DNA of 22,603 bases from Balneolaceae bacterium (GCA_007123785.1 SLGL01000041.1:1-22603), one strand, 5' to 3'; counted from the first letter of the stretch, positions 9,174 through 16,884 are shown. The notes: generated from the letters alone by a model not told the origin. Numbers and translations are program-made.

Positions 9174-9536
9174 TCATCGTTCAATAAATTCCTTGTTAAA
9201 GTTCGAGCTGTAAGCCTTTATAAAAGATGGTATTTCTTTTTCTCCGAACAAAAATGAAATCGAAAGCTCACCGGTTGCCTCACTTACATTTTTACCCTCA
9301 AGGTTGTCGACTGAACAGGAGGAGGGATCGGAAAATGTCATAAAATTGATAAAAACGAGCGTGATTGTGGTCCAGTTTACAGATATAATGACAAATGTCT
9401 TTTTGATCAACGTAATAGCATTCTTCATTGGTTGCGCTTTTGATAGATTCGTGGAGACAACGGATCCTTTCAGTAGTGTGATGTTTGTGGTAGTTCTGAA
9501 TCCATATCCTTTAGATCCAGCAACATTATAACTCAC
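9174..9536 (-). CDS. Doubtful small ORF, possible exported or membrane peptide
   Basis: 120 codons from a GTG at 9536, or 84 from an internal ATG at 9428. The shorter form begins MKNAITLIKK followed by a hydrophobic stretch (about residues 11-30) and could be a signal peptide or single helix; the rest is polar. An overlapping plus-strand frame (9304-9531) is also open. I recognise no family and see no convincing ribosome site for either strand, so this may be non-coding. Confidence 0.25.
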   Translation of the reverse strand: MSYNVAGSKGYGFRTTTNITLLKGSVVSTNLSKAQPMKNAITLIKKTFVIISVNWTTITLVFINFMTFSDPSSCSVDNLEGKNVSEATGELSISFLFGEKEIPSFIKAYSSNFNKEFIER

Positions 9537-9552
9537 CGGAGAAACAGCTCAC

Positions 9553-9771
9553 ATGAAATATAAAACCAAAATGAATGATGGTATTGTCGGAGCTATATAT
9601 CTTACAAGTATTTTACTGGCTGTTTATGTAAGCATGAACTGGCTTTACCTGGCCGGAGCTGTGGCCGTACTTCAGATTATGAGTACATTTACGGGTTATT
9701 GCCCGGTTTATTTTATACTTGATAAAGTGATACCGGACAATGAAACTGCAGCTGCGGCTAAAAAAGTGTAG
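9553..9771 (+). CDS. DUF2892 family small inner-membrane protein
   Basis: 72 residues with two predicted membrane helices (about 12-28 and 31-45) and the motif TGYCPVY at 47-53. The T-G-[FY]-C-P signature and size fit DUF2892, the domain that forms the membrane part of the YgaP rhodanese. Members often sit near sulfur or rhodanese genes, but none is adjacent here, so no role can be assigned. The ATG follows CAGCTCAC with no strong ribosome site. It is a stand-alone gene, convergent with the minus-strand lipoprotein gene downstream. Confidence 0.75.
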   Translation: MKYKTKMNDGIVGAIYLTSILLAVYVSMNWLYLAGAVAVLQIMSTFTGYCPVYFILDKVIPDNETAAAAKKV

Positions 9772-9882
9772 TTATACGTTGAGCTGTTTGAAGAAATGAA
9801 AGCCTGTTTATTTTTGGCAAATACCGGCTAAGAAGAAAATCCGGGTTTACACGTAGAAAAGGTCTGCTTTCTGAATAAAATA

Positions 9883-9911
9883 AAAGCCCCGATCTTTATG
9901 ACCAGAGCTTT
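9883..9911 (-). terminator. Intrinsic terminator of the minus-strand lipoprotein gene
   Basis: Read on the minus strand, a 12-bp stem (AAAGCTCTGGTC with GATCGGGGCTTT, three G-T pairs) closes a 5-nt loop and is followed by TATTTTATTC. It lies 19 bp past the stop codon at 9930. The plus-strand side lacks a T-run, so it mainly serves the minus strand. Confidence 0.8.
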
Positions 9912-9929
9912 CTATACCAAAGAGTTAAT

Positions 9930-10892
9930 TTATCTGCTGTCTTTGCCTGTATTTACAAATCGTATACATTGACCCTGGTTGCGAAAATCAAATCCTTGCC
10001 AGCCACCCCGTTTGCAATCTTGTTTTGTTGCAGGAGAAACTTCAAAATCGTAGGTTGTTTCTTCGCCGTCCACACCAACGGTGAGAAGATCTGTATACCC
10101 ATGAAAATCTTGATTAGGCCATGTGCCGGCTGCAATTCCAATTGCCCAGAGTACTTTAGCATCTTCACAGGCTTCTGTAACCTGACTCCAGGTTGAGCCA
10201 TCATCAAATTCGCAGGATGCCCAATCTTCGGTACGCCAGCCGGCACTCTCAATTGCATTCCATCTCTGCCACTCTCCGGTTAATGTATTACCCTGTGGAT
10301 CAAAAATCAGTGGCAAAAAATTACCTTCACTATCCTGGGCCATAATTTGCATTGAAGGTACAACTGTCGCTGTCTGAAGAGAACCATCGGATAATTCATT
10401 GCTGATAAAGGTTGAATATGCAAGAGTTGTGATTTCATCCAGTCTTGTGCCTTTCTTGGCATCCGGCTCACCGTGCCACTCGCCTGTACCGTATTGATCC
10501 GTGAGTATCCATGATCTTTCACCTGCTGGCACATCAAACAAAAAACTGCCATTTCCAAAAGTCTCAGGGTTGTCGGGCCCTGCATCAAATCCAAACGTTG
10601 CCCCCTCTGTATTTAAAGGATTATCTCCATGTGTAGGAGTATACCATTTGTACTCCGGTGCTTCATATCCTTCTTCGCCAAACCCTTCCGGCCTCTCAGA
10701 CGGACCAAGATCGTTTTCGGTAACAGTTACTACATTACCCTGAATATATGCTTGAGCCCCCAAAACTTTGGTTTGGCTTTCACCGGCCGTTGTGTTCAAT
10801 TCGCTATTGTTTGTACTGAGTGATGAATCACACCCGTTCAACAGTAAACCTAACCCTATGAATAATCCTATTATCGCGATAAAATGTTTCAT
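9930..10892 (-). CDS. Secreted lipoprotein with C-terminal CK-GGW/NQGxC motif
   Basis: 320 residues. Lipobox LLNGC with Cys21, then a Ser/Asn/Thr-rich linker and a mature domain rich in Gly, Asp and Trp, probably a beta-rich extracellular fold. The last 28 residues carry DCKRGGWQGFDFRNQGQC (Cys293, Cys309). The pattern C-x-x-GGW-x(3-6)-F-x-NQG-x-C closes many otherwise unrelated secreted proteins of bacteria and archaea; the two Cys probably pair. Three more Cys/Trp-containing stretches (WASCEFDDGSTW, EACEDAKVLW) suggest other disulfides. No enzymatic motif is seen. Single-gene unit: a terminator follows it and a 1-kb gene-poor stretch precedes it. Function unknown. Confidence 0.8.
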   Translation of the reverse strand: MKHFIAIIGLFIGLGLLLNGCDSSLSTNNSELNTTAGESQTKVLGAQAYIQGNVVTVTENDLGPSERPEGFGEEGYEAPEYKWYTPTHGDNPLNTEGATFGFDAGPDNPETFGNGSFLFDVPAGERSWILTDQYGTGEWHGEPDAKKGTRLDEITTLAYSTFISNELSDGSLQTATVVPSMQIMAQDSEGNFLPLIFDPQGNTLTGEWQRWNAIESAGWRTEDWASCEFDDGSTWSQVTEACEDAKVLWAIGIAAGTWPNQDFHGYTDLLTVGVDGEETTYDFEVSPATKQDCKRGGWQGFDFRNQGQCIRFVNTGKDSR

Positions 10893-11141
10893 AATGATTT
10901 GTCTGATTTGTATTGATTTTTATAAACTTTATGATAGACCGCATAACTATTTGCGATGGCTGGAACTTTACAATAATAAAACTCATAAATATATAATTAT
11001 CAACTATTCTGACATCTATTAAATGGTGGTAGTGAGTTCGAACTGTCACCGGATTATGCCAAAAGCATCCCGATGGGAAAATCCGGGGTTATAATGTTGT
11101 TTGTGCCTCCGGCACTGAATCTGCCGATGAAGCAAGATTAG
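10893..11141 (+). other. AT-rich intergenic region upstream of the lipoprotein gene
   Basis: The first 130 bp are strongly AT-rich and likely hold the minus-strand promoter of the 10892 gene. At 11049-11086 an inverted repeat (CCGGATT...AATCCGG) flanks a smaller TCCC-GAT-GGGA hairpin. No gene is recognised. Confidence 0.4.
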
Positions 11142-11234
11142 CAAGGATTTAACGAGGGGAAATTCAACAGAACTATCAAAGAGATAAAGGTGAAAGAATC
11201 ACCTGAAGAACTGATTGAAATGTTAAAAGAATAA
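11142..11234 (+). pseudogene. Remnant of a small antitoxin-like ORF
   Basis: The frame reads ...RTIKEIKVKESPEELIEMLKE then TAA at 11232-11234; a TAG at 11139 closes it upstream and there is no ATG start. Length, charged C-terminal helix and position 8 bp before a PIN-domain pseudogene fit the C-terminal half of a VapB-like antitoxin. The DNA-binding N-terminus is not recognisable. Assignment rests mainly on context. Confidence 0.45.
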
Positions 11235-11242
11235 TCTTGTAA

Positions 11243-11680
11243 ATAAACTATCTTTTAGACACAAATATCCTCGTTTACTATATCACCAAGCCGAATTTAT
11301 TATCAGAATATAAGAGAATGTACCAGCCATTCATCAATCAAAATGTAGCACTAATCTCCATTGTTTCAGAAGCAGAAATAAAGTCGTTGGCAATTCAGTA
11401 AGGTTGGGTAGAAAAGAAAAAAGTCAACTTCAAAAACGGATTGATCCATTTGTAAAGGTCTCTATACAGTCGGAGCGATAAATCAGGGTTTACGCAGAAA
11501 TGGATGCATATTGCAAATATAAAGATCAAGTCAGCGATTATCCTTAAGGCTATTCGTCAATTGCGGTTGGAAATAATGATCTCTGGTTTGCAGCCACAGC
11601 GCAGGTCATAAATTCAACATTGGTAACAACAGATGATGATTTTGACCATTTGAACGGAGTTTTTATCGATATCATCAGGC
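11243..11680 (+). pseudogene. Decayed PIN-domain (VapC-like) toxin gene
   Basis: A PIN ribonuclease can be read through several lesions. It opens with INYLLDTNILVYY, where the first codon is ATA at 11243 in place of the expected ATG. It continues with ALISIVSEAEIKSLAIQ, then a TAA at 11399. A one-base loss in the A-rich run 11411-11422 shifts to a second frame reading QKRIDPFVKVSI, VYAEMDAY, NNDLWFAATAQV and TLVTTDDDFDHLNGVF, with two further TAA codons. The acidic set DTN, SEAE, NDLW and DDDFD is the PIN active-site pattern. An intact copy would be about 145 residues and cut RNA as the toxin of a type II toxin-antitoxin pair. With start, frame and stops all broken, it is dead. Confidence 0.8.
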
Positions 11681-11944
11681 CAATAATATATAAATTTCTA
11701 AAACATTGGCCACTTCAGGCTCGCCACCCGGAGCGTTCTCCCGGCTTTTACAACCGCATGGGCCCAGGAGGCATACTTCATGATAAGAACAGACACTTCG
11801 ACGGGTAGCTCCGCAGTTAATTTTTGAAGTCATTGAACGGTTAGCAGGTTCAATCGGTTCTCTTACAAAGGTGAGGATAGTAATAACTTCAGTTTGGGTC
11901 TGCCTTTCTTTTCACAGATAACAGTTAATAAAGGGGAATTGATT
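11681..11944 (+). other. Gene-free stretch between dead toxin and DoxX-like gene
   Basis: A locally GC-richer patch (about 11700-11770) is followed by AT-rich DNA. A purine-rich ribosome site AAAGGGGAA at 11931-11939 precedes the ATG at 11945 with normal spacing and decides that start over the ATG at 11894. Confidence 0.45.
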
Positions 11945-12307
11945 ATGGAAATTTTAATAATAGCGTTAAAACTCATTGTTGGTTTAAGTATTCTGAATGT
12001 ATGGCTTGTCCGTTCTAAAAAGGCCACGGCCTGGAGAGGCGGGGATGCAAATAATATCGCGGAGGAATTTAAAAATTATGGCCTGCCGGCCTGGTTTATG
12101 TATGCGGTAGGCACAGCAAAGGTTGGTTTGGCGGTTCTTCTGATCGCATCCATTTTCTATCCGCAGGTTGAAGCTGTAGCTGCATACGGAATTGCTTTCC
12201 TGATGCTGGGTGCCGTATCGATGCACATAAAAATCAGTGACCCTCTAAAGAAGTCACTTCCGGCATTTACATTTCTGGTTTTATCACTTGGAATAGCACT
12301 TTTTTAA
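11945..12307 (+). CDS. DoxX-like small membrane protein (copy 1)
   Basis: About 120 residues with four predicted membrane helices (roughly 1-20, 50-72, 75-95 and 102-120) and the conserved EEFKNYGLP loop after the first helix, as in DoxX/DoxX-like proteins. Helix 3 and the following HIKISDPLKKSLPA match the family. Starts at an ATG with a clear AGGGG ribosome site. DoxX-like proteins are small membrane proteins sometimes linked to redox or sulfur metabolism; no substrate can be given. It converges with a second DoxX-like gene 79 bp away. Confidence 0.7.
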   Translation: MEILIIALKLIVGLSILNVWLVRSKKATAWRGGDANNIAEEFKNYGLPAWFMYAVGTAKVGLAVLLIASIFYPQVEAVAAYGIAFLMLGAVSMHIKISDPLKKSLPAFTFLVLSLGIALF

Positions 12308-12386
12308 CCCGCATTTCACACCAGGAAATTTGAAAAGAGGGAAAACAGGGCTTGTATTCTGTAACTATACGCGAAGGGGCGGTTGG

Positions 12387-12806
12387 TTATAAAAGATTAT
12401 AAAATACGACCGACAACCACGCATTGATCAGCATAAAAATAACTGAGGGGAGGGATTGAACTATGCTGTCTTTAATTTTTATGCGAACGAAGAGAGCAAC
12501 CAGCATCATGGCAGTAAATCCTGCAGCAGCCAGAAATCCGATGGCCGGAAAAATCAAGCCAGCCAGCAGGCCAGCTGATCCTGCTATTTGCAAATTACCG
12601 GTAAGTTTCCGCTGTGAATCAGTCAGACCGAATCGCTTAAACTCATCTTTCATTAACTGCGAATTCTGAGACTGTAACCCATAGAACAGGAAAAAGAAGG
12701 CATTCAGGATTAAACCGAATTGGAATGCAGCGGTCAAACGTCTGTCGATTAGAAGGTTTAGATAAGCATGTTGCTTTTTGTACCCTGCTTCTGTAAGCCT
12801 AAACAC
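12387..12806 (-). CDS. DoxX-like small membrane protein (copy 2)
   Basis: 139 residues from a GTG at 12806, preceded by AAAAAAGG. Four predicted helices and a DEFKRFGLT loop (about 54-62) parallel the EEFKNYGLP loop of the neighbouring gene. The later segment VRIKIKDSIVQSLPSV corresponds to HIKISDPLKKSLPAF of that gene, so the two are paralogues. The first 20 residues (MFRLTEAGYKKQHAYLNLLI) are extra relative to copy 1, and the true start may be a later TTG. Convergent orientation makes a simple tandem duplication unlikely; an inverted duplication or separate acquisition would fit. Confidence 0.65.
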   Translation of the reverse strand: MFRLTEAGYKKQHAYLNLLIDRRLTAAFQFGLILNAFFFLFYGLQSQNSQLMKDEFKRFGLTDSQRKLTGNLQIAGSAGLLAGLIFPAIGFLAAAGFTAMMLVALFVRIKIKDSIVQSLPSVIFMLINAWLSVVFYNLL

Positions 12807-13116
12807 AGAGCCTTTTTTGGGAACCGAACGATACCAGCAGAAGTCTCTTCGGCCTAATTTCGTTCAGTTTTTAGAAATTATTTATTGAGTTATGAATTGG
12901 TTGAAAGATATCCTTAAAGAAGTGTTTCAATATACTTTTGAGGGAATGCCATTTGAAATAGTTCTGCTGGATATAATGGCAGAAGTTTAGTAAGAGGTTA
13001 TCAAAAACTACATCACGATTTAACTGAGAATGAGCGGGCCTGTATGCTCAGTTTCAAAATTAAATAACGACAATGGTATCTGTTTCCAACCATAGGCATT
13101 CAGAATTAAACTGCTG
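12807..13116 (+). other. Intergenic stretch with short orphan reading frames
   Basis: An ATG ORF of 32 codons (12892-12990, MNWLKDILKEVFQYTFEGMP) is followed in another frame by RGYQKLHHDLTENERACML ending at a TAA near 13069. Both are short and unlinked to any family I know. They could be remains of one or two larger genes. There is no good ribosome site. Confidence 0.3.
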
Positions 13117-13254
13117 TTAAGGAGGCTTTGCAAAACCCACTCGTCAGACGATTCCTGAGCCTCGTCTGAACACTTCATGTGGTCTGACGAATGCAAAAGG
13201 CAACATATTTTTCCTGAGTCAATTCGTCAGACGAGTTTTGCAAAGCCTCCGTTA
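13117..13254. mobile_element. MITE-like element with terminal inverted repeats
   Basis: Left arm 13121-13151 and right arm 13224-13250 are inverted copies: GGAGGCTTTGCAAAAC and TTTTGCAAAGCCTCC are exact complements over 15 bases. Inside them lie TCGTCAGACGA and TCGTCAGACGAG, separated from the outer part by 4 extra bases on the left. Both ends are flanked by TTAA. Between the arms the box TCGTCTGA or its complement recurs (about 13161 and 13191). There is no ORF. Size, terminal repeats and TTAA flanks fit a non-autonomous transposable element; a REP-type or regulatory palindrome is the alternative. Confidence 0.6.
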
Positions 13255-13374
13255 AAACAAAAAACGGTGAACCTAAAAGATGAATGCAAATAACATGAAG
13301 CTGCATATGTAAAATTGTATTGAGTTCTTTTTTTATCTTTAAAATAGCTTGTTTTGTTCACCAATAAATTTCAT

Positions 13375-15528
13375 ATGCCCATTTCCTGCAAACAAATCCA
13401 ACTCTTCCAATCTCTTTTTAAGGGACGGGAAGATGTCTATGCCCGGAGATGGGAAAAAGACAGCCGCAGTGGATATATGCCTGCCTACGATGTGGATTGG
13501 GACAGATATGAGAAGCACAAAGCGCTCGGTGGGACATTTCAGAATTTCAAGCATAAAACGTTAGCCCCTCTTACTCCGCAAGCCTTAAAAAATCATCTGC
13601 TGGGAAAAGAGACTGTTGGTATCTATCCACTGTTGAAGAAGAATAACTCCTGGTTTTTAGCTGCTGATTTTGACAGGGAAAACTGGATGGAGGAAAGCCG
13701 CCGTTTTATTCATCTGTGCAAACAGAATAAGCTTCCCGCATATTTGGAGCGGTCCAGGTCCGGTAATGGAGGTCATGTATGGCTCTTTTTCCAGGAACCC
13801 TATCCCGCCTGGAAAAGCCGGAAAATTGCATTTCACCTGTTGCGTGAAGCCGGTATCCTCTCGGATTTTGAAAAAGATGCCAGCTTCGACCGGTTGTTTC
13901 CTAACCAGGATTCACATTCTGGCAAGGAATTCGGAAACCTCATTGCTCTGCCACTCAGTAAAAGCCGGATGACTGACGGAAACACTTGTTTTATTGACCC
14001 CGAATCCGGCAAGGCTTTTGATAATCAGTGGGGCTTCCTGGAGAGCATTCAGAAAACAACACGTGCTGAACTCGATCAAATCTACCGTTCAATTCACAAT
14101 CTCCCTGCAAAATCATCCGAAACGGCTTCTTCACCCGGTGAGATCCTTAAAATTATTCTTGGTAATCAGGTCTGCCTGAAGAAAGATAATCTCACTCCGG
14201 AAATCACCAGGTACATCCGGGATCAGCTGAACTTTATCAATTCGGACTACCTGATGAAAAAGAAGGTGGGCCGAAGTACCTGGCAGACCGAAAAGTACTT
14301 CAACCTGATCGGAGAAAATGATGACAGCATTACCATACCCAGAGGTTTCTTACCTGATTTGGTCGATTATTCCAGGAAACAGGGCATTCCATATTATGTT
14401 GAAGATAAACGTAAAAAACTTTCGCCAATCACTTACCACTCGGGTATTCAACTCCATCCATGGCAGGAAAAAGCTCTTGAACCCACAAAAAAGAAGGATT
14501 TCGGTGTGATTGTAGCACCGCCCGGATCAGGGAAAACGATCATGGGATTGGAACTCATCGCCCGTATACAACAGCCTGCCCTGATCATTGTGCACCGTAA
14601 GCAACTCTTCGACCAGTGGATTGACCGAATCGAATCTTTTTTAGGAGTACCTGAAAGAGATATTGGCACGTATTCAGGCTCTTATAAAAATGAAGGAAAA
14701 AAGATATCGGTGGGAATGATTCAAACCCTGAAACAGCATGAGGTCAGTGGCAAAATTAAGGATTCATTCGGAACGATCATTGTGGATGAGTGCCATCATG
14801 TTCCAGCCAAAACATTTCGCGAAACCATTACCCGATACAGCTCCTATTTCTTGTATGGACTCACAGCCACACCGATGCGAAAGAATAATGACGAAAATCT
14901 GATTTACGTTTATATCGGAAATATTTTGTCTGAAATCAGTTCTGAATATCTCGATTCTGATCAATCGGCAACTATTCAGATCAACATCAGAAATACCGGC
15001 CTTCAGGCACCTTTTGACTATCGAATCGATGATTATGAAACCCTTTCACAGATATTGGTATATGATACCGCCCGGAATCAGTTGATTGTTAATGACCTTT
15101 CAAAGGTAATAGAACAGAAAAAGAAAATTTTGCTGCTTACTGAGCGTAAAGCGCATATTAACGTTCTGAATCTCTACTTGAAAGAGCGGTTTGAAACGAT
15201 AACCCTGAGCGGGGACGATTCCAAAGGAAGCCAGAAGTCAAAAATGAAACAAATTTTGGCTGGTCACTTTCAGATTGTACTTTCCACCGGCCAGTTTTTT
15301 GGTGAAGGCATCGACGTGGATCAGTTCGACTGCCTTTTTTTGGTCTATCCTTTTGCTTTCAAAGGAAAGTTGATTCAGTATATCGGTCGGATTACCCGGT
15401 CAAACCGGCTGCCGGTAATTTATGATTACCGCGACCAAAAAATTGTCTATTTTGAAAAGCTATTCAAAAAGAGAAATCGTTTTTATGATGAAATTCGAAA
15501 AGCAAATCAGATGACCCTGGATCTCTAA
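13375..15528 (+). CDS. TOTE-type archaeo-eukaryotic primase fused to SF2 helicase
   Basis: 717 residues from the ATG at 13375 (a TTG at 13354 would add seven). N-terminal module (about 10-200): LFKGREDVYARRWEK, GIYPLL, then WFLAADFD (Asp98, Asp100), SRSGNGGHVWLFF (His134) and FDRLFPNQD, the metal-binding D-x-D, s-x-H and third acidic motifs of an archaeo-eukaryotic primase as found in TOTE conflict systems. C-terminal module: an XPB/SSL2-like SF2 helicase with Walker A APPGSGKT (381-388), HRKQLFDQW, DECHH (471-475), LTATP and a final GRITRS arginine-finger motif. All catalytic residues are present. The family is linked by comparative genomics to anti-phage or anti-plasmid conflict. No second effector gene adjoins it: a MITE-like element lies upstream and an arsenic operon downstream. 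Domain assignment is firm; the defence role is inferred from the family. Confidence 0.88.
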   Translation: MPISCKQIQLFQSLFKGREDVYARRWEKDSRSGYMPAYDVDWDRYEKHKALGGTFQNFKHKTLAPLTPQALKNHLLGKETVGIYPLLKKNNSWFLAADFDRENWMEESRRFIHLCKQNKLPAYLERSRSGNGGHVWLFFQEPYPAWKSRKIAFHLLREAGILSDFEKDASFDRLFPNQDSHSGKEFGNLIALPLSKSRMTDGNTCFIDPESGKAFDNQWGFLESIQKTTRAELDQIYRSIHNLPAKSSETASSPGEILKIILGNQVCLKKDNLTPEITRYIRDQLNFINSDYLMKKKVGRSTWQTEKYFNLIGENDDSITIPRGFLPDLVDYSRKQGIPYYVEDKRKKLSPITYHSGIQLHPWQEKALEPTKKKDFGVIVAPPGSGKTIMGLELIARIQQPALIIVHRKQLFDQWIDRIESFLGVPERDIGTYSGSYKNEGKKISVGMIQTLKQHEVSGKIKDSFGTIIVDECHHVPAKTFRETITRYSSYFLYGLTATPMRKNNDENLIYVYIGNILSEISSEYLDSDQSATIQINIRNTGLQAPFDYRIDDYETLSQILVYDTARNQLIVNDLSKVIEQKKKILLLTERKAHINVLNLYLKERFETITLSGDDSKGSQKSKMKQILAGHFQIVLSTGQFFGEGIDVDQFDCLFLVYPFAFKGKLIQYIGRITRSNRLPVIYDYRDQKIVYFEKLFKKRNRFYDEIRKANQMTLDL

Positions 15529-15550
15529 CCTGCTTTATTCACCAGGCTCC

Positions 15551-15670
15551 TCATTTATCCCGCGCTGTCAAATGCTCGATTTTACGAGGGTTCATACCAG
15601 CCATCATCAAAAACAGATCAATCGTATTCTTCAGGGTTCCGGATTCGCAGGTTAGATAATTTTTGGTTCT
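15551..15670 (-). pseudogene. Orphan C-terminal coding fragment
   Basis: Forty codons read in one frame, including YLTCESGTLKNTIDLFL, and end at TGA. A TAA lies immediately upstream, so no start exists. Protein-like sequence with a hydrophobic helix suggests a gene remnant rather than chance. I do not recognise the family. Confidence 0.35.
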
Positions 15671-15711
15671 TTATTTCTTTGTGTGGCTAATTCTAATATC
15701 AGGTCAACCAA

Positions 15712-15737
15712 AAGTCTCCCCTAATAAGGGGAGATTT
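15712..15737. repeat. REP-like hairpin (TCTCCCCT / AGGGGAGA)
   Basis: A perfect 8-bp stem with a 4-base loop, extendable by A-T pairs around one G-T. It is followed by AGAGGGGTGTC and, 45 bp later, by CCCCCCTCT, which can pair with it. Similar AGGGGTGT-type pieces recur before arsA, suggesting a dispersed repeat family. Confidence 0.5.
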
Positions 15738-15970
15738 AGAGGGGTGTCTAATATGTATATGTAGTTAAATCACAGTGTATGCCCCCCTCTGTCCCTGACA
15801 TTACCCATATAATTATTTTATTATAGTTTAACTTTTTAATGATGGTTATCCGGCCTTGAATCAATTGGCGGGAACACCTGTTCTACGAAGCTTAATGCGT
15901 AGGTGAAGGGTGGCTGGCGGGTGACGTATTGAAAAATTTGTTTGGTTAAGAATCATACAGGCTTTATTTT

Positions 15971-15988
15971 TATCGTAAATTAACGATA
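15971..15988 (+). promoter_or_regulatory. Predicted ArsR operator before arsR
   Basis: An 18-bp near-palindrome with arms TATCGT and ACGATA; only two central positions break symmetry. It ends 9 bp before the arsR ATG. Its core matches the palindrome before arsD, as expected for an autoregulated ArsR site. Confidence 0.75.
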
Positions 15989-15997
15989 AATATTATT

Positions 15998-16321
15998 ATG
16001 ATGATAACCTCAGTTTCAATCAATGACAGCTCTATCCGGCGCTCTGCTGAAATTGCCAGGGCACTGGGCCATCCTGCCAGAATTGCCATCCTCAAAATAT
16101 TAGCTGAACGAACCACCTGCTTCTGCGGAGATATTACGGAGATTTTGCCTCTTGCGCAGTCAACCGTTTCGCAACATCTGAAAGCTCTTAAATCTGCCGG
16201 GTTAATTACCGGAGAAGTGGAGGGTGTGCGAACATGCTACTGCCTGAATCCAGATGGCATCAAAGAACTTCAGTCGCTGCTCTCAGAACTTTCGAATGAA
16301 TTAGTTCAAACCTGCTGCTGA
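15998..16321 (+). CDS. arsR: ArsR/SmtB-family arsenic-responsive repressor
   Basis: 107 residues, a winged-helix dimeric repressor that leaves DNA on binding As(III) or Sb(III). The start may be the first or second of two adjacent ATGs. The wHTH spans about 20-85, with recognition helix AQSTVSQHLKALKSAGL. Helix 3 has TTCFCGDITEIL (Cys41, Cys43), the metalloid-sensing CxC box (ELCVCDL type in E. coli ArsR). Further Cys pairs are Cys80/Cys82 (TCYC) and the C-terminal Cys106/Cys107, which could supply a third ligand. Its stop is 2 bp from the next ATG, so it is co-transcribed with the phosphoesterase gene. A palindrome just upstream indicates autoregulation. Confidence 0.93.
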   Translation: MMITSVSINDSSIRRSAEIARALGHPARIAILKILAERTTCFCGDITEILPLAQSTVSQHLKALKSAGLITGEVEGVRTCYCLNPDGIKELQSLLSELSNELVQTCC

Positions 16322-16323
16322 TA

Positions 16324-16884
16324 ATGAAAATTGCGCTTTTTAGTGATATTCACGCCAATATTGATGCGCTCTATCCGGTATTTGACGATATATATGCCCG
16401 CCAACCCGATGTTATTTACTGCCTGGGAGATCTGGTTGGTTATGCCCCTTATCCGAATGAAGTTGTTGAGTTGATCCGGTCAAAAGGAATTCCTGTTATT
16501 GCCGGGAATTATGATCAGGGTGTGGGTTTGTACAGTAATGATTGCAGTTGTGCTTATATAATGGATGAGGATAAATCCCCGGGAGTTGATTCGATTACCT
16601 TCACATATAAAATGATTGAAGATAGAGATGGTACGATTCGCCATGCCATAAACATTGGATCCGCCGGCAAACCCAAGGACGGGGACCCGCGTGCCTGCTA
16701 CGCTATGCTGGAGTGGGATGGAGACCTGGATTTGAAAGATCCTGCAGGCCTGGAAGTGGATTTCATTCGGGTTGAATACGATGAAGCTGTTTCCACTGCT
16801 GAGTTTGGTACAGTTTCAAAAGCTGAAACCCTGAGACGCATTTTAGTATATACCGCCTATCACACCGATCGATCTCGCCATTGA
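16324..16884 (+). CDS. Calcineurin-like metallophosphoesterase with internal deletion
   Basis: 186 residues against about 240 for this family. The N-terminal part is normal: SDIHAN (Asp8, His10), LGDLVGYAP (Asp36) and AGNYDQG (Asn62) supply the first metal ligands. After the family-typical NDCSCAY segment the protein passes directly from SITFTYK to MIEDRDGTIRHAINIGSAGK, the stretch that normally follows the GHTH motif. About 55-65 residues are missing, including the HGS and GHTH histidines that complete the two-metal site. The reading frame is intact, so the deletion was in frame. Enzymatic activity is doubtful. Its position 2 bp after arsR and under the ArsR operator links it to arsenic resistance. 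The C-terminal part after IRVEYD is also divergent. Family certain; functional state uncertain. Confidence 0.85.
   Translation: MKIALFSDIHANIDALYPVFDDIYARQPDVIYCLGDLVGYAPYPNEVVELIRSKGIPVIAGNYDQGVGLYSNDCSCAYIMDEDKSPGVDSITFTYKMIEDRDGTIRHAINIGSAGKPKDGDPRACYAMLEWDGDLDLKDPAGLEVDFIRVEYDEAVSTAEFGTVSKAETLRRILVYTAYHTDRSRH

Larger units (their letters stand above)
15529..15970 (+). other. Intergenic region with an orphan C-terminal fragment and hairpins
   Basis: About 440 bp. On the minus strand 15670-15551 there is a 40-codon open frame ending LFLMMAGMNPRKIEHLTAR-DK-stop, with no start codon; it looks like the tail of a lost gene of unknown family. Downstream are a CTCCCC hairpin and an AGAGGGGTGTC / CCCCCCTCT inverted pair. 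The rest is AT-rich and leads to the arsR promoter. Confidence 0.4.

Noticed and set aside
9304..9531. Plus-strand frame ending just before the DUF2892 gene
   Set aside because: TTG start without ribosome site; overlaps an equally weak minus-strand frame, so neither is well supported.
11049..11086. CCGGATT / AATCCGG inverted repeat as a terminator or operator
   Set aside because: Short arms with a 24-base loop and no adjacent gene end or T-run.
12892..12990. 32-codon ORF as a genuine small membrane peptide
   Set aside because: No ribosome site and charged residues break any membrane helix; more likely a gene remnant or chance.
13117..13254. Reading the inverted repeat as an intrinsic terminator
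   Set aside because: The arms are over 70 bp apart, there is no T-run and no gene ends next to it.
15712..15789. CRISPR-like repeats
   Set aside because: Only single hairpins, with no regular spacing or repeated units with spacers.
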